A DNA stretch of 10,808 nt from the NCBI GenBank assembly GCA_030740335.1, contig JASLXL010000201.1:1-10808 (forward strand), written 5' to 3'. Origin of the DNA: SAR202 cluster bacterium (GTDB lineage Bacteria; Chloroflexota; Dehalococcoidia; SAR202; CAJWER01). Shown here piece after piece: positions 5,997 through 10,808 of the stretch. A program made the translations under genes and the position numbers. Below the pieces are notes generated by a model. The model searched no databases and had not been told where the DNA came from. It worked only from the letters and a program-made list of their open reading frames with translations. Within the stretch, counting starts at the first letter, position 1, and every line of letters starts with the position of its first letter.

Positions 5997-6926
5997 CTAC
6001 GCGGTTGGCCAGCCGAAGCCCTCCACTATTCCTCGCAGCTCCTTCATCTCCTCTGTGTTCAGCGGCTTGGACGGTGGTCGCGATGCCCCCACCGGCCTGC
6101 CGACGATCTCCATCAGCCCCTTCTTGACGCGTGCCTGCCCCCCCGATCTCTTCGACGTCCTGTTGTAGAAGTGGCGAATCGGATCGTTCACTGAATCGAA
6201 CAACTCCTTGGCTTCGTCGTATCTTTTCGTCTCCAGCAGCTCCCAGACCTTGAGGTCATGGGGTGGGTGGATTTCGGCGGTCATGTTGATGTATCCCCGG
6301 CCCCCAAGCTGATGAGAGCGGGCTGGCTGGCTGCTGTTGTCGATGATGTTGAACGTGTCCGACAGCTCGTAGATGCTCTCCCAGGACGCGCCGTCTGGCG
6401 GCGTGCTCCACTTGACGCCGACGATGTTCTCGAGGTCTGCCATTTTGTTGTACGTGTCCAGGTCTACTGGACAGTTCATGCCCCCTGTGACGTAGACCAG
6501 GATCCCTATGCCTGTTGCGTCGGACAACTCGTTGTAGAAATCCAGTAAGTCGTCCTGTGATGGTAGGTTGAAAATTGGAGGCGATACCTGTAGTCCGATC
6601 GCACCGATCTCCTCCGCCTGTTTTGCATCTTCTATGGTGCGTTTCGTGTCCTTGTAGTGCAGCCCACATACGATGGACGCCTTGTCGTCTGCGGCTTGCA
6701 CGACGGTTCTGAGCAGGTGGGGCCACTCATCGTCAGCGAGCATGGGACCCTCGCCCATCGCCGCAGCGACCTTGATCACCGCGGTACCCATGATCAGACC
6801 GGAGTAGACCCACCACTTGGTGAGATCAGCCATCACGCCGTAGTCGATATTGAAGTCGTCGTCAAATGGAGTGGGTACCGTGGCGATCGGTCCCTGTATT
6901 GCGTTCTTAAGGTACTCTCGGTCCAT
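5997..6926 (-). CDS. DapA / N-acetylneuraminate lyase family protein (class I aldolase fold)
   Basis: A 309-residue TIM-barrel protein of the DHDPS/NAL family, the normal length. The N-terminus GPIATVPTPFDDDFNIDY matches the family pattern of a TPF strand followed by a short acidic turn. The Schiff-base lysine is Lys172 in NIVGVKWS, and Tyr145 in ILVYVT matches the conserved tyrosine. The usual GTTGE motif is replaced by AAMGE (55-59), removing both threonines of the DHDPS proton relay, so it is unlikely to be lysine-pathway DapA. Members make or break C-C bonds between pyruvate-like keto acids and aldehydes; the substrate here is unknown. The ATG at 6926 is preferred over an upstream in-frame codon at 6998 because GGGGAGG lies five bases before it and a promoter (6958-6986) lies between the two. 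It is divergent from the Eis-like gene. Confidence 0.85.
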   Translation of the reverse strand: MDREYLKNAIQGPIATVPTPFDDDFNIDYGVMADLTKWWVYSGLIMGTAVIKVAAAMGEGPMLADDEWPHLLRTVVQAADDKASIVCGLHYKDTKRTIEDAKQAEEIGAIGLQVSPPIFNLPSQDDLLDFYNELSDATGIGILVYVTGGMNCPVDLDTYNKMADLENIVGVKWSTPPDGASWESIYELSDTFNIIDNSSQPARSHQLGGRGYINMTAEIHPPHDLKVWELLETKRYDEAKELFDSVNDPIRHFYNRTSKRSGGQARVKKGLMEIVGRPVGASRPPSKPLNTEEMKELRGIVEGFGWPTA

Positions 6927-6957
6927 CGTGGCCTCCCCGTAGTTCTGAGTAGGGCGA

Positions 6958-6986
6958 ACGCTAACAGCCCCTGCGTCGCCGGTCAA
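6958..6986 (-). promoter_or_regulatory. Sigma-70 type promoter for the DapA-family gene
   Basis: On the minus strand TTGACC (6981-6986) and TAGCGT (6958-6963) are exactly 17 bases apart. Transcription would begin about 25 bases before the ATG at 6926, leaving a short leader that carries the strong ribosome site GGGGAGG. Confidence 0.5.
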
Positions 6987-7004
6987 GGCCTGGTTCATGT
7001 ACCG

Positions 7005-7013
7005 TGTTAGACT
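7005..7013 (+). promoter_or_regulatory. Extended -10 promoter candidate for the Eis-like gene
   Basis: The plus strand reads TGTTAGACT (TGn then TAGACT) from 7005. Its TG begins 18 bases beyond the -35 of the divergent promoter, so the two would sit nearly back to back. A start near 7020 would put the ATG at 6997 outside the message, supporting the start at 7045. Confidence 0.35.
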
Positions 7014-7044
7014 TGTCCGGGGATACCACTATCGGGGGCTGCCA

Positions 7045-8220
7045 ATGGATGGACCCAGGGCGTGCCGTGAGGACGAATTTGACGAGGCGATCGCCCTGAT
7101 CAACAGTGTGTTCAGGGCTGAGTCAGACCAGGACATTCGGGCCGACTATCCTCTCGTGTTCAACCAGACATGTCTGGAGTACATGCGGATTGTGCGGGTT
7201 GATGGACGGATCGTGGCGCACGTGCCGGTCGCGCCTCGGGGAGTGCGTGTTGGCGACGATGGGTTTACAGTCGCCATCATCAGCCCGACCCTTTCTCACC
7301 CAGACTACCGCCACCGCGGATATGCCACGGTCTGTCTCAGGGACTGTGTAAGGATCATGGAGGAGCGTGAGTGGCCGATATCGGTTCTGTGGACTCAGGT
7401 GCAGACGTTCCCGTTTTACCAGAACTCTGGATGGGAGGCGATGTCTCCCCAAGGCTATGGATACGGACTAGTCTCCGGCGACGCTGAGCGCTTCGAGGAT
7501 GGGCAGTTCGACATTGTGCCCTACGATTCTGAGAATGTGGAACATCTTGAGGCGATTGGGCGGTTCCACGATGCCGAGCCCGAACGTATTGTGCGGACAC
7601 GTGAGGATCTAGCGGCGCTTCTTTTGCTGCCAAAGATCATCGTGCACCTTGCGGTTCAAGGGTGTGTGGTCGCCGGATATGTGGTCGTTGGAGAGGCGAT
7701 GAACAAGATCGGATTGATTGAGGCTGGTGGGGACTCGAAGGCTATTGGCGCACTCGTCCGTGACAGGCTTGCTAGGCTCGCTCCCGAAGACACTCTCCAG
7801 GTGCAGACGCCACTGTCGCCGACGCCCCTCGGCCGGCTCATGGAGTCGATAGAACACGATGATCGGCACTCGATCGAGGATGCCGCCCTTGCCGGATACC
7901 AGATGGTCAGAATCAACAGTCTTTCAGGTTTGCTTCAGGGGATGGAGGAGCTCGTTCGGGTGCGCTCGAAGCGGGTGCGCGCCACTTTCGGACTCGATTG
8001 CAGTGATTCGGGCGAGGCGGTAACTATCTCACTGGACGACGGTGATGTAGAAATCAGGGCCGAGCGCTCCGCTAATTCCCTGTCGCTGAGCCGCCGGCAA
8101 CTCGCGGCCTTGATATTCGGTCGCCACGATTCGGTGGAGACGCCGCCAGTGCCAGAGAGTCATATCCTTCACCGGCTGTTCCCGTTCTACTTCCCGGTTT
8201 GGGCGCTCGACCGCTCCTGA
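7045..8220 (+). CDS. Eis-like N-acetyltransferase (two GNAT domains plus SCP2-like C-terminus)
   Basis: A 391-residue cytosolic protein with the Eis layout. The N-terminal GNAT domain (about 1-135) carries the acetyl-CoA loop HPDYRHRGYAT (85-95) after a strand reading AIISPTLS, and then WTQVQTFPFYQNSGWE, the FYxxxGW segment found in active GNATs. A second, degenerate GNAT-like domain follows (about 155-295), then an SCP2-like domain (about 310-391) with the alternating strands AVTISLDDGDVEIRA. It ends FPFYFPVWALDRS, like the conserved C-terminus of Eis-type proteins. Known Eis proteins acetylate amines, including aminoglycosides and protein lysines; the substrate here is open. The ATG at 7045 has GGGGG six bases upstream and gives a normal N-terminus; an in-frame ATG at 6997 would add 16 unlikely residues. 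It converges with the response regulator, 14 bases away. Confidence 0.82.
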   Translation: MDGPRACREDEFDEAIALINSVFRAESDQDIRADYPLVFNQTCLEYMRIVRVDGRIVAHVPVAPRGVRVGDDGFTVAIISPTLSHPDYRHRGYATVCLRDCVRIMEEREWPISVLWTQVQTFPFYQNSGWEAMSPQGYGYGLVSGDAERFEDGQFDIVPYDSENVEHLEAIGRFHDAEPERIVRTREDLAALLLLPKIIVHLAVQGCVVAGYVVVGEAMNKIGLIEAGGDSKAIGALVRDRLARLAPEDTLQVQTPLSPTPLGRLMESIEHDDRHSIEDAALAGYQMVRINSLSGLLQGMEELVRVRSKRVRATFGLDCSDSGEAVTISLDDGDVEIRAERSANSLSLSRRQLAALIFGRHDSVETPPVPESHILHRLFPFYFPVWALDRS

Positions 8221-8226
8221 ATTCTA

Positions 8227-8241
8227 CCTGTAGATTACAGG
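8227..8241. terminator. Short hairpin between convergent genes
   Basis: CCTGT (8227-8231) pairs with ACAGG (8237-8241) around a five-base loop. It fills the 14-base gap between two stop codons and overlaps the TAA at 8235-8237. It is a small stem without a T-run, so it may or may not stop transcription. Confidence 0.25.
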
Positions 8242-8879
8242 GTGATGATGCCTTTCTGAACGGCGGTGGTGACGGCTCCTGTGCGGTCGTTCACGTCGAG
8301 CTTCTGGAAGATGTTGGCCACGTGTGTTTTGACTGTGCTCTCGCTGATGGACAGGGAGACTGCGATCTCCTTGTTGGCGGCGCCGGTCGACATTAGCTGC
8401 ACTACCTCAAGCTCCCGTGTGGAGAGTAGCGGGTCGGCAGGAGTGGGGCGTGACATCTCTGCGAACCGATCCAGTAGCCGGGCAGCCACCCCAGGCTGGA
8501 CGAGCGACTCACCGCGGTGAACTGCTCGTACGGCCTCGAATAGCTCCTCACGAGAGGCGTCTTTTAGCAAGAAACCCTTGGCGCCGACCTCGATTGCGTG
8601 GAAGATGTATTCGTCCGTATCGAAAGTCGTGAGGACGATAAATTTCACTTCCTGATTGTCTTCCCGAATATGATGCATTGCCTCGACCCCGTCCATCTCC
8701 GGCATTCGAAGGTCCATGAGTATCACGTCTGGGCTCAGGGATTTGGCGATGTCGACGGCCTCCTGGCCATTGGCGGCCTCGCCTACCACCGAGATGTCGG
8801 GCTGTCGTCCCAGCATGGTCGCGACGCCGTCGCGGACCACTGTATGATCGTCGACTATCATCACACGTATAGTGCTCAT
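8235..8879 (-). CDS. NarL/FixJ-type response regulator with LuxR HTH
   Basis: A 214-residue two-domain transcription regulator of normal length. The receiver (1-120) shows the acidic pair Asp10-Asp11, the phosphorylated Asp56 in VILMDLRMPEMDG, the switch Thr84/85 and Lys106 in FLLKDAS. The LuxR-type helix-turn-helix (about 150-214) shows LSTRELEVVQLM, ANKEIAVSLSISESTVKTH and VANIFQKLDV, the full family pattern. It is predicted to bind DNA as a dimer after phosphorylation by the sensor kinase encoded 37 bases upstream. The ATG at 8879 is preferred, giving a standard N-terminus MSTIRVMIVDDH with GAGG eight bases upstream; a longer in-frame start at 8951 would overlap the kinase gene. No target genes can be named. 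All receiver residues needed for function are present. Confidence 0.93.
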   Translation of the reverse strand: MSTIRVMIVDDHTVVRDGVATMLGRQPDISVVGEAANGQEAVDIAKSLSPDVILMDLRMPEMDGVEAMHHIREDNQEVKFIVLTTFDTDEYIFHAIEVGAKGFLLKDASREELFEAVRAVHRGESLVQPGVAARLLDRFAEMSRPTPADPLLSTRELEVVQLMSTGAANKEIAVSLSISESTVKTHVANIFQKLDVNDRTGAVTTAVQKGIITL

Positions 8880-8916
8880 TGTTCGTGCCTCACTGGAATC
8901 GCTCTTTTCGTAATCA

Positions 8917-10808
8917 TTATGTGGGGAGCCGGATCTGGACAGCCGTGCCACCGCCTTCTCGGGTCGTGATGTCGAGAGTACCTTTTAGAAGTCGGGCACG
9001 CTGTTCCATGCCCGTGATTCCGAAGCCACCCGCATCCGCGATGGCCCGGGTATCGTTGCGGTCGAAGCCCTGGCCGTCGTCCTGGACCTCCAGCCCAACG
9101 GCATCGGGATAAAAGGCCAGCGCGACCTCTACGTTCGAGGCACGGGCGTGTTTTCGCACGTTGGCCAGAGACTCCTGGCATATGCGCAAGAGCGTACGCT
9201 GTACGGTTGGGTGCAGTTCTCGCTCATCGCCCACCAGCGTGAATGTGGCGGTCTCATCGCCGGATTCTCCCCATTGGCAAATTTCCTCCGGCAGGGCGTC
9301 GACGAGAAGTTGCTCTTCAAGGGCCTTTGGGGCTAGATCCCACACCGAACGTCGGGCCTCCTGGAGGCAGTGCCGCCCAAGTGTCTTCGCCTTGTCCAGG
9401 TGGTCTGCCATCTCGGACGGGCTCTCGTCCAGGATCTGCTCGGCAGCTTCTAGTTGTAACACGATACCTGTGAACCCTTGGGCCAGGGTATCGTGGATCT
9501 CCCTTGCGAGTCGGTTGCGTTCGCCCAGTACCGCCAGATCCCGCACCGTTTGCTCTGCCTCTTTGCGTTCCGTAATCTCCTGGATGATGCCCTCGTAGTA
9601 CAACAACGTGCCAGACTCGTTACGGACTGCTCGGGCACTCTCTGATATCCAAATTATGGAGCCGTCGCGCCGGTATGCATCCGATTCGAACCCTGTTACC
9701 TCCTCACTTTCTTCGAGTAGCCTGACAAACTCATCGCGTCTGCCTGGCTGAACGTATAGCTGTGAAATGTCGGTCATCTGCATTTGCAAATCATCGGGGG
9801 ACTCGTATTGAAATATTCGCGCTAGTGCTGGATTGGCAGTGAGGGTTTTGCCTTCACTGCTGCTCTGATAGATGCCTTCTACGGCGTTGTCGAAAATGTT
9901 GCGGTACTTATCCTCTGCCTCGCGGACAGCCCGTTCGGCCTTTCTGCGCTCAGTAAGGTCCGCCATCACACCCATCACACCTGTGATGCCGCCTGCAGCG
10001 TCTCGGAGGGGCGCGGTCCAGATCGCTATATCGACGAGGGTGCCGTCCTTTCTGGAACGGCGCGTCTCCAGCCCGCTTATCACCTCTCCTTGGAGTGCGC
10101 TGTCCAGACTCACTCCGGTCTCCTCCAGGTCCGATGAGTCGAGGAATAGGTGGTGGCGGTGGATGGCCTCGTCCTCGGTCCAACCAAAGGTGCTCCGAGC
10201 CGCGGGGTTCCAGATACGTATGTGGCCTCCACTGTCCAGCGCCACAATCGGGAGAGGGGATGCATTGATGAGGGTGAGCAACGCCTCGTTGGTACTGCGC
10301 AGCTCCGTGGTGCGGCCGGCGACCTGGCGCTCAAGGTTCTCATAGGCATCCCGGAGTTGTGCCGTCATTTGGTTGAATGCGTTGGCAAGTACACCGAGTT
10401 CTCCTTCCATACCGGAGATGTCTATTTCGACGCTGAGATCGCCGGAGCCCACCTCCCGAGCGGCGAGGCTTAACTTTTGGATTGGGCGGAAGAATATCCA
10501 AATTGCTGCGCCTCCTGCTGCGGAGACGAGCACCAGGCTCGCGGCAAGTTGGATCAGTCCAGTTCGCTCTATTCTCACCATCGGAAATGAGATGACCGAT
10601 GAGTTGACCTCAACGACGACCGTTGGAGATTCGGCGCCGGTCCGGGTAAAGCCGTAGAGGGTCCCAGATGAGCTGTCTACGATCACGCCACTGCCACCGG
10701 CCAAAATCTGGTCAATGACCTCCAAGGACAGATCGTCCGAAAATGGCTGCCCGGCGGCACTTGGGTCGGAGTGGGCGACGTATTTGCCTTCGTCTCCCAG
10801 TAGATACG
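8917..10808 (-). CDS. NarX/DegS-type sensor histidine kinase, 5' end outside window
   Basis: The frame is open to the right edge, so the gene starts beyond the window; a TTG at 10725 lies inside the coding sequence and is not the start. Of 629 visible residues, 1-80 look like the end of an extracellular Cache-type sensor (YLLGDEGKYVAHSDPS at the edge). Then come a membrane helix (about 83-106), a HAMP linker (about 107-160), two PAS domains (about 177-289 and 300-417, each ending in a TER(R/K)xAE segment), a HisKA_3 domain with REIHDTLAQGF and phospho-accepting His438, and an ATPase domain with the N box ESLANVRKHA (Asn549), DDGQGF and GFGITGM. This kinase type autophosphorylates and passes phosphate to a NarL-type regulator, which lies 37 bases downstream, so both are probably cotranscribed. 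The ligand is unknown. Confidence 0.93.
   Translation of the reverse strand, partial: YLLGDEGKYVAHSDPSAAGQPFSDDLSLEVIDQILAGGSGVIVDSSSGTLYGFTRTGAESPTVVVEVNSSVISFPMVRIERTGLIQLAASLVLVSAAGGAAIWIFFRPIQKLSLAAREVGSGDLSVEIDISGMEGELGVLANAFNQMTAQLRDAYENLERQVAGRTTELRSTNEALLTLINASPLPIVALDSGGHIRIWNPAARSTFGWTEDEAIHRHHLFLDSSDLEETGVSLDSALQGEVISGLETRRSRKDGTLVDIAIWTAPLRDAAGGITGVMGVMADLTERRKAERAVREAEDKYRNIFDNAVEGIYQSSSEGKTLTANPALARIFQYESPDDLQMQMTDISQLYVQPGRRDEFVRLLEESEEVTGFESDAYRRDGSIIWISESARAVRNESGTLLYYEGIIQEITERKEAEQTVRDLAVLGERNRLAREIHDTLAQGFTGIVLQLEAAEQILDESPSEMADHLDKAKTLGRHCLQEARRSVWDLAPKALEEQLLVDALPEEICQWGESGDETATFTLVGDERELHPTVQRTLLRICQESLANVRKHARASNVEVALAFYPDAVGLEVQDDGQGFDRNDTRAIADAGGFGITGMEQRARLLKGTLDITTREGGGTAVQIRLPT

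Noticed and set aside
6927..6998. A 24-residue N-terminal extension of the DapA-family protein
   Set aside because: The extension covers the likely promoter, and a strong ribosome site marks the ATG at 6926.
2964..8576. The 13-base string TTAGCAAGAAACC occurring near 2964 and again near 8564
   Set aside because: One match of this length is expected by chance in a window of this size, and both copies lie in explained coding sequence.
8880..8951. A 24-residue N-terminal extension of the response regulator
   Set aside because: It would overlap the kinase gene, and the receiver domain starts normally at the ATG at 8879.

Overview
The window looks like bacterial chromosome of moderate to high GC, with compact genes, many TTG/GTG starts and short intergenic gaps. 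The gene mix is a dipeptide-type permease, a GHMP kinase with a nucleotidyltransferase, a DapA-family protein, an Eis-like acetyltransferase and a NarL-type two-component pair. This would suit a free-living environmental bacterium, possibly of the Chloroflexota, but that placement is an impression from gene style and not from a marker gene. No rRNA, tRNA, CRISPR array, transposase or integrase was seen.

Layout. (1) 1-699 (+): C-terminal part of a two-domain GNAT acetyltransferase that starts before the window. (2) 700-1968: a lower-GC stretch. It holds one unrecognised coiled-coil gene on the minus strand (814-1371), with a loosely ESCRT-III-like layout, and the remains of a small secreted-protein gene (about 1568-1802, minus) that still has a plausible promoter. 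(3) 1969-2970 (-): a DppB/OppB-type ABC permease with no partner genes beside it. (4) 3119-5589 (-): a sugar nucleotidyltransferase followed by a GHMP (galactokinase-like) sugar kinase, overlapping by 4 bases, which together could turn a free sugar into an NDP-sugar. (5) 5687-5926 (+): a small gene of unknown function. (6) 5997-6926 (-) and 7045-8220 (+): a DapA-family protein and an Eis-like acetyltransferase, transcribed divergently from a 118-base region with a recognisable promoter on each side. (7) 8235-10808 (-): a NarL/LuxR-type response regulator downstream of its membrane-bound sensor kinase, which runs off the right edge.

The clearest functional units are the kinase/nucleotidyltransferase pair and the two-component system. 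The points most worth a second look are the coiled-coil protein in the low-GC stretch, the broken signal-peptide gene beside it, the altered catalytic motifs in the DapA-family protein and the sugar kinase, and the solitary permease.
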